From Kineococcus endophyticus (GTDB lineage Bacteria; Actinomycetota; Actinomycetes; Actinomycetales; Kineococcaceae): a stretch of 64,000 nt of DNA. Below, piece after piece: positions 34,604 through 42,630 of the stretch. Numbering within the stretch: position 1 is the stretch's first letter; each line of letters begins with the position of its first letter. Position numbers and translations under genes: made by a program. The notes under the pieces are model-generated. The model ran no database searches and was not told the origin of the DNA. It saw only the letters and a list, made by a program, of their open reading frames with translations. The stretch covers positions 166,292-230,291 of the forward strand of contig NZ_JBFNQN010000010.1 of assembly GCF_040796495.1 (NCBI RefSeq), written 5' to 3'.

Positions 34604-35695
34604 ATGGGCGTGAATCCGCACCGCGTCCACCGGGCGGCGAGCATGGCCGACGTCGCCCGTCGCGCGGGGGTCTCCGCCCAGACGGTCTCCCGCGTCGTCA
34701 ACGACCGCCCCCACGTCGACGCCGCGACCCGCGCGCGCGTCCTGGAGGCGCTCGAGGCGCTGGGCTACCGGCGCAACCCGGCCGCCGTCTCCCTGGCGAC
34801 CGGCAGCTACCGGACCATCGGCGTCGTCGCCTCGACCCTCACGGCCCACGGGCCCGTCCTCGCGCTCGACGGCATGACCGAGGAGGTCGCGCGGCACGGC
34901 TACTCGCTGGCGCTGTGCCCGCTGCGCGCACCCACCGTCGCGGCCGTGTCCGAGGCCGTCGCCTCGCTCGTGGGGTCGGGCGTCGACGCGGTCGTCCTCG
35001 GGGTCGAGACGGAGCTGATGCAGGCCATGCCCCGGCCGCTGGTGCCGGGGCTGCCCGTCGTCGTCATGGACGGCGAGGGGTCGACCGAGGAGCCCGCCGC
35101 GGACAGCGACCCCGCGCCCGGGCTGCTCGCCGCCATGGCCCACCTCGCCGACCTCGGGCACCGGCAGCTGCGCCACCTCGCCGGGCCGTCCGACAGCGCG
35201 ACCGCCCGGCGGCGACGGGAGCTGTGGAGCACGTTCTGCACCGAGCGGGGCCTCGACGTCGTCGAACCGCTCGTCACCGACTGGAGCGCCGCCTCGGGGT
35301 TCTCCGCGGGCACTGCCCTGCTGCGCACCGACCCGGACGTCACGGCGGTCGTCGCCGCCAACGACCAGGTCGCCCTCGGGTTCGTGCGCGCGTGCGCCGA
35401 CGCCGGGGTCCGCGTGCCCGACGACGTCAGCGTCGTGGGTTTCGACGACGTCGAGTACGCCGACGTCGCCGTGCCCCGGCTCAGCACGGTGCGGCACGAC
35501 CTGCGCGAGGTCGGCCGCCGGGCCGTGCGTCAGCTCCTGCACGACCTCGGGGTCCTGCCCGAGGCGCCGCAGTGGCCCGTGCCCAGCGAGTTCGTCCTGC
35601 GCGAGAGCACCGCCCCGCCGGCGACGCGCCCGCGTCAGCAGTGGTCGAACTCGTACCCCGGGACGCCGCGCGGCAGCAGTTCCCGGTCGCGGTAG
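34604..35695 (+). CDS. LacI family transcriptional regulator
   Basis: A 363-residue repressor. The N-terminal HTH (about 14-60) reads MADVARRAGVSAQTVSRVVN with the hinge LGYRRNPAAVSLATG. The periplasmic-binding-like effector domain spans about 70-345 (VVAANDQVALGF, VSVVGFDDVEYA). The target genes are not evident; its own promoter carries an operator-like site. The ATG at 34604 is used; GTG at 34610 is possible. The C-terminal tail overlaps the convergent GH114-like gene by 61 bp. Confidence 0.9.
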   Translation: MGVNPHRVHRAASMADVARRAGVSAQTVSRVVNDRPHVDAATRARVLEALEALGYRRNPAAVSLATGSYRTIGVVASTLTAHGPVLALDGMTEEVARHGYSLALCPLRAPTVAAVSEAVASLVGSGVDAVVLGVETELMQAMPRPLVPGLPVVVMDGEGSTEEPAADSDPAPGLLAAMAHLADLGHRQLRHLAGPSDSATARRRRELWSTFCTERGLDVVEPLVTDWSAASGFSAGTALLRTDPDVTAVVAANDQVALGFVRACADAGVRVPDDVSVVGFDDVEYADVAVPRLSTVRHDLREVGRRAVRQLLHDLGVLPEAPQWPVPSEFVLRESTAPPATRPRQQWSNSYPGTPRGSSSRSR

Positions 35696-36522
35696 ACCAC
35701 CGACACCTCCCCGCCGCGCGCCGCGCACGCCTCCTCGAACGGTTCCCGGCCGTCGTCGGAGTACTCCACCTCCAGCACGCGGTCGCCGTGGACGGCCGTG
35801 TAGTCGCCGCACTCGGCGTACACCTGGCAGCTCTCCGCCACGGCGAAGTCGAACCCCGCTTCCCGGGCCTGCTCGGTCGTCGTCCCGGCCGTGTTCTTCT
35901 GCGCGTACGCCAGCCCCCGCGCGTGCGCCCGCGCCGACAGCAGCGCCGAGTACGCGTAGGCGTCCGCCATCGCCAGGGCCCCGTCGCTGCGGGTCGCGGA
36001 GTCGAGGTTGTCGGCCTCGACGGCCTGGAACCCGGCGTCCGCGCAGCCGTCGATCCACGCGCCCACGACCTCGGCCAGGGCCGCGCGCTTGTCGGCCGTG
36101 GAGGTGTCGAGGAGGAACTCCCCGGGCCAGCCCGGGTCCTGCACGACGTCGCCGTCCACGCGCAGCAGCAGGTCCGGGCGGTCGCGCAGCCACTCGCCCG
36201 TCTCCTGCGGCTGGGTCTGGAAGGCGTTGACGTAGCAGACCGAGTACAGCCCCGCGGCCGGCTCCGCCGTCCGGTCGCGCACCACGACGCGGACGTCGTC
36301 GGCCGGCTCGTACGCCCCGCCGAGCTGGTAGTCGGCCACCGCACCCGCCGGGGGCGGGAGGACCCTCGGGCTCTGCGGTGGGCTCTGCGGTGGGCTCTGC
36401 GGTGGGGTCTGCGGTGAGGTCTGCGCGGGGCTCGTCGACGGGCCCGCCGGGGGAGCGTCGGGGCACGCGCCCGAGCAGGAGGTCAGGAGGAGCAGGGCCC
36501 CGGCCAGCCACCTCGCGCGCAC
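35635..36522 (-). CDS. GH114-like glycosidase lipoprotein
   Basis: A 295-residue secreted lipoprotein. The signal peptide RARWLAGALLLLTSC has a lipobox Cys (about residue 16). A Pro/Ser/Gln repeat linker follows (about 25-55), then a catalytic TIM barrel of the endo-alpha-1,4-polygalactosaminidase/TM1410 type (GLYSVCYVNAFQ, GFQAVEADNLDS with acidic residues, YAQKNTAG, AVAESCQVYAECG). It probably attacks galactosamine-containing exopolysaccharide. GTG at 36522 has AGGATGG upstream. The linker comes from a 12-bp DNA repeat. Confidence 0.8.
   Translation of the reverse strand: MRARWLAGALLLLTSCSGACPDAPPAGPSTSPAQTSPQTPPQSPPQSPPQSPRVLPPPAGAVADYQLGGAYEPADDVRVVVRDRTAEPAAGLYSVCYVNAFQTQPQETGEWLRDRPDLLLRVDGDVVQDPGWPGEFLLDTSTADKRAALAEVVGAWIDGCADAGFQAVEADNLDSATRSDGALAMADAYAYSALLSARAHARGLAYAQKNTAGTTTEQAREAGFDFAVAESCQVYAECGDYTAVHGDRVLEVEYSDDGREPFEEACAARGGEVSVVYRDRELLPRGVPGYEFDHC
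36368..36427. repeat. 12-bp tandem repeat encoding the lipoprotein linker
   Basis: Three perfect copies of GGGCTCTGCGGT and two degenerate copies. On the minus strand they encode the PPQS/TSPQ linker repeats of the GH114-like lipoprotein. Copy-number change would lengthen or shorten the linker without a frameshift. Confidence 0.9.
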
Positions 36523-36570
36523 GACACCATCCTGCCCGCCCCGGCCGGCCCTCCGTCTACGCTCAGGACG

Positions 36571-37692
36571 GTGCCGAAGAAGAAGAAGCCCCGTGGCCAC
36601 CCCGCCCGTCAGCCCGCGGCCGGGAACCAGCTCTCCCCGCTGCGGGCCGGTGGGCGCGTCCTGGGCGACCTGCAGGTGCCGTTCCGGCGGTTCCTCGAGG
36701 CCGAACGCGCCGAGGAGGGCGAGCAGGACGCCGGGGACACGGCCCTGGAGCTGCCGGTGGAGGACGTCGAGGCCCGGCTCATGGAGTCCCTCGGCTGGCT
36801 CGTCCTGAGCCTGGAGGCCGACCTCGTCCCGGCCGCCGCCCGCCGGTTCGGCGCCGCCGACCTCTCCGAGCTGTTCACCGAGATCGTCCCCGCCGTCGCC
36901 GAGCACAACGACCTCGACGCGCAGGAACTCGTCGACGAGACCCGGCTCGCGTGGACGTCCTACCTGATGTTCCTCGGCGAGTCCGAGCAGTGGGCCGGGG
37001 AACCCGAGGAGCTCGCCGACTGCCTCGACGTGGCCTCCGGAGGCGTGGCCGGTGCGGTCGCGGGCCAGGGCAGCGTCCTGGACGCGCTGACGGCGGCCGA
37101 GGCGGCGGTGCCGCCGGCCGACCGGCTCGAGGACCTGCAGTCCCTCGACGTCGTCGCCGCCTTCCTCGCCGCGGTCGACGAGCTGGCCGCCGGGGTCGAC
37201 CTCGCCGGGGCGGAACTGCCCGAGAGCCCCGTCGTCGAGGTGCTGCGCTCGCGCCTGGCGGACGTGCCGGAGGTCGACCCGGTCGCGCTCCTGCTCGACC
37301 TGCTCGCCGACGGGGTGCTCGTCGTGGAGGACGGCCGGGCGGTCCTGCCGGACGCGGCCGACCCCGAGCGCCGCTACCAGCTGGCCACCTTCTTCCTGGC
37401 CTCCCTCGTGACCGGGGTGCTGGCCGACTGCCCGTCGCCGGCCGCGATCGTGGCGGCCCTGTCCGTCGTCACCAGCGCTGTGCTGCAACCGATGACGGCC
37501 GGGGAGGTCCGCGGCTACCTCGAGGAGAGCGGAGAGGGGGACGAGGCATCGGCGGCGCTCGCCGTCGTCCGCCGGCTCGTCGACCTCGGGGTGCTGTCCC
37601 CGGTGGAGCCGTGGACGGCGCGGCCCGGGACCGCCGGCGCCGTGCTCGACGTCGTCGAGGGGTTCTTCCGCTCCGAGAGCGAGCAGGACTAG
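36571..37692 (+). CDS. Hypothetical protein with Lys-rich N terminus
   Basis: A 373-residue, strongly acidic, helical protein opening PKKKKPRGHPARQP and then alternating Leu/Ala/Glu-rich segments with no recognised domain, signal or membrane helix. Codon use is normal. GTG at 36571 is the start. The stop TAG lies within ACTAGT, which is also the stop of the convergent AraC gene, so the two genes share the CTAG palindrome. Confidence 0.75.
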   Translation: MPKKKKPRGHPARQPAAGNQLSPLRAGGRVLGDLQVPFRRFLEAERAEEGEQDAGDTALELPVEDVEARLMESLGWLVLSLEADLVPAAARRFGAADLSELFTEIVPAVAEHNDLDAQELVDETRLAWTSYLMFLGESEQWAGEPEELADCLDVASGGVAGAVAGQGSVLDALTAAEAAVPPADRLEDLQSLDVVAAFLAAVDELAAGVDLAGAELPESPVVEVLRSRLADVPEVDPVALLLDLLADGVLVVEDGRAVLPDAADPERRYQLATFFLASLVTGVLADCPSPAAIVAALSVVTSAVLQPMTAGEVRGYLEESGEGDEASAALAVVRRLVDLGVLSPVEPWTARPGTAGAVLDVVEGFFRSESEQD

Positions 37693-38492
37693 TCCTGGCG
37701 CGTCGCGCGCCGGTACTCGCTGGGGGCGGTGCCGAGGACGCGGCGGAACTCCCGCGTGAGGTGGCCGTGGTCGGCGTAGCCGAGGTCCGCGGCGATCCCG
37801 GCCAGGTCCGCACCGGGGTCGGAGCGGACGCGCTCGGCGGCCTCCTGCAGCCGGCGCCGCCGGACGACGGCGGCCGGCGGCAGCCCGACGAACCGCTGCG
37901 CCAGCCGCTGCACCGTCCGGGGTGATCGGGCCAGCCGGGCGGCCACGTCCTCGACGCGGACGAGGGTGGGGTCGGACTCGACGAGGGCGACGAAGGCGTT
38001 GGCCGCCAGGGCGTCGTCGTCGACCGGGCCCACCCGGTCGGCGACGAGACCCGCCAGGGCCGCCGTGGCGCGCTCGAGGCGGTCCGGTCCCTCCGAGGTC
38101 ATGGCGGCGGTCACGTCCCGCACGAGGGCGGGTTCGTCGAGGTGGCGGTAGCGGTCGCGGTCGGCCGCCGGGTCGGGGCTGAAGGCCGGCACCGCCGCGG
38201 GCTGCAGCAACGCCCCGACGGCCCACCCGCGGCCGGTGAGGTCCTGGTGCGAGGCGCGGGTCGTCGGGCCGGCGAACCCGGCGAAACCCCCCTGCCGGGA
38301 GTCGACGACGAGGTTGCAGCCCGGGTAGCCCACGACGTGCTGGCGCGACGTGCGGCCCGGGTCCACGTCCCACTCGGGGACCCAGAACCAGCGCACGAGG
38401 TGGGCGACCGCGGCCGGGGCCGGCAGCCGCGTGAACGTCGGCAGGCGGCCCGGGTGCAGGATCCCCCGGGTGGGGTGCGCGGGCAGGCTCAC
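37689..38492 (-). CDS. AraC family transcriptional regulator
   Basis: A 267-residue regulator. The N-terminal ligand/dimerisation region (about 20-150) includes HLVRWFWVPEW and GYPGCNLVVD. The C-terminal AraC double HTH (about 165-262) has RVEDVAARLARSPRTVQRLAQ and AGIAADLGYADHGHLTREFR. GTG at 38492 is the chosen start, 60 bp divergent from a glyoxalase-fold gene that may be its target. Confidence 0.87.
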   Translation of the reverse strand: MSLPAHPTRGILHPGRLPTFTRLPAPAAVAHLVRWFWVPEWDVDPGRTSRQHVVGYPGCNLVVDSRQGGFAGFAGPTTRASHQDLTGRGWAVGALLQPAAVPAFSPDPAADRDRYRHLDEPALVRDVTAAMTSEGPDRLERATAALAGLVADRVGPVDDDALAANAFVALVESDPTLVRVEDVAARLARSPRTVQRLAQRFVGLPPAAVVRRRRLQEAAERVRSDPGADLAGIAADLGYADHGHLTREFRRVLGTAPSEYRRATRQD

Positions 38493-38552
38493 CGGCTCAT
38501 CGTGGCGCGGAAGTCCAAGCGCCGGGGCCGGACGGGGAGCCAGGCTCGTCGC

Positions 38553-39032
38553 ATGACGACCGGACAGCACACGACCGACGGTGTCCCGCACGGGATGACG
38601 ACCCTGACCCCCTTCCTCGCGGTGCCCCGCGCCCGGGAGGCCATCGCCTTCTACCGCGACGTCTTCGGCGCCCGCGTCGTGGACGTCACCGAGGTCGGTG
38701 GTGTCGTCGTGCACGCCGAGCTCGACCTCGGCCACGGGCACCTGCAGCTGGGGGAACCGAACCCCGAGTACCACCTCGTCCCCGCGCCGGCGGGGGAGGA
38801 CGACTGCTACTCCCTCGGCCTGTACTGCGCCGACGCGGACGCCGTCGTCGCCCGCGCGGAGGCGGCCGGGGCGAGCGTGCGCGAACCCCTCAACGACTTC
38901 GTCTCCGGCGACCGCTTCGCCAGCATCCGCGACCCGTTCGGCGTGCGCTGGTCGGTGATGACCCGCACGCAGGACCTGTCCGAGGAGGAGAGCGCCCGGC
39001 GGGTGCGGGAGTGGGCCGCCTCGCTGGGCTGA
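38553..39032 (+). CDS. VOC family (glyoxalase/PhnB-like) protein
   Basis: A 159-residue vicinal-oxygen-chelate protein: TPFLAVPRAREAIAFYRDVF, LQLGEPNPEYHL, and a C-terminal RDPFGVRWSVMTRTQ typical of the PhnB-like subgroup. It is cytosolic; the role (detoxification, resistance or metabolite binding) is not set by sequence. ATG at 38553 is used; ATG at 38595 starting at the core domain is an alternative. Confidence 0.83.
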   Translation: MTTGQHTTDGVPHGMTTLTPFLAVPRAREAIAFYRDVFGARVVDVTEVGGVVVHAELDLGHGHLQLGEPNPEYHLVPAPAGEDDCYSLGLYCADADAVVARAEAAGASVREPLNDFVSGDRFASIRDPFGVRWSVMTRTQDLSEEESARRVREWAASLG

Positions 39033-39084
39033 TCCACAGCCGCCTCCTGGGGCGGGGCGAGCCGCGCGGCGCACGCTCGGGCAC

Positions 39085-39333
39085 ATGGGAACGACACGGG
39101 CGCGGTGGATCACCGCGGGGGTGGTGGCGGGCGGGGTCCTCGTCACCGCGGGCGCGACGGCGGCCTTCGCCACCACGGACAGCGGCTCGGACACCTCGAC
39201 GACCAGCACGACCACCACGACCACCACGACCACCACGACGACGACGGACCAGGGGTCCTCGGGCTGGGCCCCCGGCTCCTCGGGCACCACGGCCGGATCG
39301 GGGTCCGGTGCGGCGACCTCGGGCGGTTCGTGA
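39085..39333 (+). CDS. Short membrane-anchored or secreted peptide with poly-Thr tract
   Basis: An 82-residue protein: an N-terminal positively charged hydrophobic helix (ITAGVVAGGVLVTAGATAAF), then a Thr run from repeated ACGACCACC units, and a Gly/Ser/Thr/Ala tail. It has no recognisable domain. It is the first gene of a redox operon; its stop overlaps the apbE start (TGATG), which implies tight co-translation with the flavin transferase. The flavin-acceptor FMN_bind domain usually found in such loci is absent. Confidence 0.72.
   Translation: MGTTRARWITAGVVAGGVLVTAGATAAFATTDSGSDTSTTSTTTTTTTTTTTTTDQGSSGWAPGSSGTTAGSGSGAATSGGS
39190..39246 (+). repeat. Thr-codon repeat (ACGACCACC units)
   Basis: Three exact 9-bp ACGACCACC units at 39208-39234, flanked by further ACG/ACC codons, encode the Thr run of the small membrane peptide. 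The opposite strand gives a spurious Trp/Ser-rich frame. Confidence 0.85.
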
Positions 39334-40253
39334 TGCCGCTCACCGAGGCGCTGCCCGTCACCGACGCCGTCGCGCAGTGGGACGTCTGGGGCACCACGGC
39401 GCGCGTCGTCGTCGACGACCCGGCGGCCCTGGCCGCCGCCCGCGGTCTCGTCGTCTCCCAGTTGCGGCTCGTCGACGACGCCTGCAACCGCTTCCGGCCC
39501 GACAGCGAACTCGCCCGGCTGCCCGTGGGGCGGTGGGTCGAGGTGTCACCGACCCTCGCGGACCTGCTGACGGAGGCCCTGCGCGCGGCCCGGCGCACCG
39601 ACGGCGACGTCGACCCCACCCTCGGGGACGCGATGTGCGCTCTGGGCTACGACCGGCCCCTCGCGCGGTTCGCGGTCACCGGGACCGCCGGGCCGGTCGA
39701 GGTCCGGGTGGTGACGCGGGGACGGCGGGACTGGCGGGCGGTCGAGCTGGTCGACCACCGTGTGCGCGTCCCGGCGGGGGTCCACCTCGACCTCGGGGCC
39801 ACCGCCAAGGCCGTCGCCGCCGACCGCGCCGCGCGGCTCGTCGCCGACCGCCTCGGGACGCCGGTCCTCGTCGCGCTCGGCGGCGACGTCGCCACCGCGG
39901 GAGGGGACCGGCGGTGGGAGGTGCTCGTCAGCGACGGGCCGCGCGAACCCGCCCAGGTCGTCGCGCTGCCCCCGGGGGGTGCGCTGGCGACGTCGAGCAC
40001 CCGCTCGCGCCGCTGGCGCTGCGGCACCCGCGAGGTGCACCACGTCCTCGACCCGCGCACCCTCCTGCCCGCGGACCCGGTGTGGCGCACCGTGTCCGTC
40101 GCCGCGGGCAGCTGCGTCGAGGCGAACACGGCCAGCACGGCGGCCCTCGTGCGGGGCCGCGCGGCCCTCGGCTGGTTCGCCGCCGCAGGGGTCAGCGCCC
40201 GCTGCGTCGCCGCCGACGGCACCGTGCTGACGACGGGACGGTGGCCGGCGTGA
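39333..40253 (+). CDS. apbE: FAD:protein FMN transferase (ApbE family)
   Basis: A 306-residue enzyme that links FMN from FAD to a Thr of a target redox protein. The family features are CNRFRPDSELARL, GDVDPTLGDAM, HLDLGATAKAVAADRAA, VALGGDVATAGG and HHVLDPRT. There is no lipobox, so it may act on the cytosolic face or be exported otherwise. ATG at 39333 overlaps the previous stop; its own stop overlaps the next start (GTGA). Confidence 0.9.
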   Translation: MPLTEALPVTDAVAQWDVWGTTARVVVDDPAALAAARGLVVSQLRLVDDACNRFRPDSELARLPVGRWVEVSPTLADLLTEALRAARRTDGDVDPTLGDAMCALGYDRPLARFAVTGTAGPVEVRVVTRGRRDWRAVELVDHRVRVPAGVHLDLGATAKAVAADRAARLVADRLGTPVLVALGGDVATAGGDRRWEVLVSDGPREPAQVVALPPGGALATSSTRSRRWRCGTREVHHVLDPRTLLPADPVWRTVSVAAGSCVEANTASTAALVRGRAALGWFAAAGVSARCVAADGTVLTTGRWPA

Positions 40254-40828
40254 GCTCCGAACTCCTCTGGGCGCTGTCCCGCGCCAGCGGACTGGTCCTG
40301 CTGCCGCTCTTCACGCTCGTCGTCGTCCTCGGGGTGCTCACCCGCGGCGGCCGGCGGCTCGGCCGCTCGCCGCGGTGGGTCACCCCGCTCGTGCACCGCT
40401 CGCTGGCCCTGGCCGCACTGGGGTTCCTCGTCGTCCACGTCGGCAGCGTCGTGGCCGACGGCTACGTCGACGTCTCGCTCCTCGACGTCGTCGTCCCCTT
40501 CGCCTCCGGCTACCGCCCGTTCTGGACCGGCCTGGGCACCGTCGCGGTGCTGCTGCTCGTCGCGGTCGTCGCCACCAGCCTCGCCCGCGTCCGGCTCGGC
40601 CGGCGGGTGTGGCGGGCCGTGCACGCCCTCACCTGGCCGTTCCTGGCCGTCAGCCTCGCCCACGCGCTCGGCGTCGGCTCCGACACCCGCACGCCCTGGG
40701 GGCTGGCCCTGGCCGCCGCCTGCGTCGTCGCCGTCCTCGCGGCGCTCGCCGTCGGCCGCCGCCGGGACCGCTGGCGCCCCGCCGACCCCGTCCACCGTCC
40801 GTCCGTCCTGCAGGGGAGCCCCCGGTGA
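40250..40828 (+). CDS. Ferric reductase-like transmembrane protein
   Basis: A 192-residue membrane protein of the ferric-reductase/YedZ-like haem-binding type with about six membrane helices. Pairs of His in helices (VTPLVHRSLAL, FLVVHVGSVV, WRAVHALTWP, AVSLAHALGV) are candidate haem ligands. It follows ApbE and precedes a NuoF-like gene with 4-bp overlaps on both sides, so it probably passes electrons across the membrane. Confidence 0.83.
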   Translation: MSSELLWALSRASGLVLLPLFTLVVVLGVLTRGGRRLGRSPRWVTPLVHRSLALAALGFLVVHVGSVVADGYVDVSLLDVVVPFASGYRPFWTGLGTVAVLLLVAVVATSLARVRLGRRVWRAVHALTWPFLAVSLAHALGVGSDTRTPWGLALAAACVVAVLAALAVGRRRDRWRPADPVHRPSVLQGSPR

Positions 40829-41916
40829 TCCTCGACCCCTCCCACGACCGTCCCCACCCCTGCGGGCGTCCGGACCTGCTGGAGCTGCTGCGCCGCACCG
40901 GGTTGCGCGGTCGCGGCGGCGCCGCCCGGCCCGTCGCCGCCGAACTCGCGCGCGTCCGGGACGCCGGGGCCGGTGGCGTGGTCGTCGTCAACGGCGTCGA
41001 GGGGGAGCCGCTGTCCCGCAAGGACGTCACGCTGCTCACCGCCGTCCCGCACCTCGTCCTCGACGGCGCCCTCGCGGCGGCCGCCGCCGTCGGCGCGACC
41101 GACGTGGTGGTCTGCGCGGCCGCCGGCCCGGGGCTGGAGTCGGTGCACCGGGCCGCGCGGGAGCGTCCCGACGCGGTCCACGTGGCCCTGCACGTCGTCG
41201 AGGCCGCGCCGGGGTTCGTCGCGGGGCAGGAGTCGGCCGTCGTCGCCCACCTCGACGGGTTCGCCGCGCGACCGCGGGGGACGGGGGTCCCGTTGTGGCG
41301 CAACGGTCTGGGCGGCCGGCCGACCGTGGTGAAGAACGTCGAGACCCTGGCCCGCGTCGGGCTGCTGGCCCGCGGCGGCGAGCTGGCCGACACCGTCCTG
41401 CTCACGCTCGCCACCACGACCGGACCCCGGGTCCGGGAGGTCCCCGCGGGCACCGGACTGGGCGCCCTGCTCGACCGCGAGGGCGTCGACGGGTCCGCCG
41501 GGGCCCTGCTCGGCGGGTACCACGGCACGTGGACGGCGCCCGGCGAGCCCGTCGCGCTCACGGTGGGCACCGTGCGCTCGGGAGTCGTCCGCCCCCTGCT
41601 GCGGGGCGAGTGCCCGCTGGTCGTCACGGCGAGCGTCGTCGGGCACCTCGCGGCGGCCTCCGTCCGGCAGTGCGGTCCGTGCACGTTCGGGCTGCCGCGC
41701 CTGCACCAGCTCAGGACCGCCCTGGCGGCCGGCCGGCTCGACACCGACGGGCTGCACGAGCTGCGGCGGACGGTCGGCCTGCTCGTCGACCGCGGCGCGT
41801 GCCACCACCCGGACGCCTCGGCCCGCACGGTCGCGAGCGTCCTGGTGACCTTCCCCGCCGAGGTCGAGGCGCACCGGCGCGGGACGTGCCTGGCGGCCCG
41901 GGCGGTGGCGGCGTGA
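40825..41916 (+). CDS. NuoF-like flavoprotein (NADH dehydrogenase 51-kDa type)
   Basis: A 363-residue protein with the NuoF fold: the glycine-rich RGRGGAARPVAAEL for FMN, VNGVEGEPLSRKD in place of NADEGEPGTFKD, VVKNVETLA, and a C-terminal Cys region CGPCTFGLPR with GACHHP. The family [4Fe-4S] motif is partly kept (three Cys nearby). It likely takes electrons from NAD(P)H or ferredoxin and feeds the membrane reductase. GTG at 40825 overlaps the previous stop. Confidence 0.85.
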   Translation: MILDPSHDRPHPCGRPDLLELLRRTGLRGRGGAARPVAAELARVRDAGAGGVVVVNGVEGEPLSRKDVTLLTAVPHLVLDGALAAAAAVGATDVVVCAAAGPGLESVHRAARERPDAVHVALHVVEAAPGFVAGQESAVVAHLDGFAARPRGTGVPLWRNGLGGRPTVVKNVETLARVGLLARGGELADTVLLTLATTTGPRVREVPAGTGLGALLDREGVDGSAGALLGGYHGTWTAPGEPVALTVGTVRSGVVRPLLRGECPLVVTASVVGHLAAASVRQCGPCTFGLPRLHQLRTALAAGRLDTDGLHELRRTVGLLVDRGACHHPDASARTVASVLVTFPAEVEAHRRGTCLAARAVAA

Positions 41917-42134
41917 GCGAGCTGCGCATCGACTTCGCCGCCTGCGACGGGCACGGCGTCTGCACCGGGCTGCTGCCCGAGCTGCTCGTCGCCGACGACT
42001 GGGGGTTCCCCGCCGTCCGCGGTGGGGGTCGGCGCGCCGTCGTGCCGGAGGAGCTGCGGGGGCGGGCCCGCGACGCGGAACGGATGTGCCCCGTGCTCGC
42101 CCTCCGCGTTGCCGCCGCGGAGCGCGCTGGTTAG
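41913..42134 (+). CDS. Small [3Fe-4S]-type ferredoxin
   Basis: A 73-residue ferredoxin with three Cys (CDGHGVC and MCPVLA), matching the three-ligand type found in actinobacteria rather than [4Fe-4S]. GTG at 41913 overlaps the NuoF-like stop. It is the last gene of the five-gene redox operon and the probable electron partner. Confidence 0.85.
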   Translation: MSELRIDFAACDGHGVCTGLLPELLVADDWGFPAVRGGGRRAVVPEELRGRARDAERMCPVLALRVAAAERAG

Positions 42135-42143
42135 CGTCGGCGC

Positions 42144-42620
42144 GTGACGGCCGGTGGACGCAAACCGTTCGGCACCTCCTTCGAGGACTGGATCGAACGG
42201 CAGGTGCGGGAGGCGCACGAGCGGGGCGAGTTCGAGAACCTCCCCGGCGCCGGCAGACCGCTGCCCGGGCTGGACCGGGAGTTCTCCGCGGAGCGGTGGG
42301 CCGCGGACAAGGCCCGCCGCGAGGGGTTCGACGTCAGCGCCATGCCGCCGCCGCCGCTCGCCCTGCGCCGCGAGCGCGAGGTGCTGATGCGCGACGTCCA
42401 CGAGCTCGTCTCCGAGGCCGCCGTCCGGGACGTGGCCGCCGACTTCAACGACCGCGTGCTCGAGCTGTACCGGCGCCCGGCGGACGGTCCGCTCGTCGTC
42501 GTGGGACTGCTGGACGTCGAGGCGCTCGTGGAGGCGTGGCGCGCGTCCCGCCCCGTTCCGGCCGAAGCGCCGCCGGCGGCGGAACCTCCGCGGCGGCGCT
42601 GGTGGCGGCGCCGGGGATAG
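42144..42620 (+). CDS. DUF1992 (DnaJ homologue subfamily C 28-like) protein
   Basis: A 158-residue protein with the DUF1992 signature: FEDWIERQVREAHERGEFENL then GAGRPLPGLDRE, and a C-terminal RRREREVLMRDVHEL region with a basic tail WWRRRG. Its function is unknown; it resembles a DnaJ-associated module without a J domain. GTG at 42144. Confidence 0.82.
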   Translation: MTAGGRKPFGTSFEDWIERQVREAHERGEFENLPGAGRPLPGLDREFSAERWAADKARREGFDVSAMPPPPLALRREREVLMRDVHELVSEAAVRDVAADFNDRVLELYRRPADGPLVVVGLLDVEALVEAWRASRPVPAEAPPAAEPPRRRWWRRRG

Positions 42621-42630
42621 CGTTCGAGGG

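Noticed and set aside
34050..34613. Plus-strand frame starting in the low-GC gap
   Set aside because: Only the first 28 codons fall in the gap; the rest is the shadow of the LuxR gene, and there is no ribosome site.
39301..39333. SGAATS tail of the small peptide as a flavinylation site
   Set aside because: The usual ApbE target reads SGAT with Thr at the fourth position; here it is Ala, so the match is too weak to call.
39143..39619. Minus-strand frame rich in Trp and Ser
   Set aside because: It is the complement of the Thr-codon repeat and the apbE start; no supporting motif.
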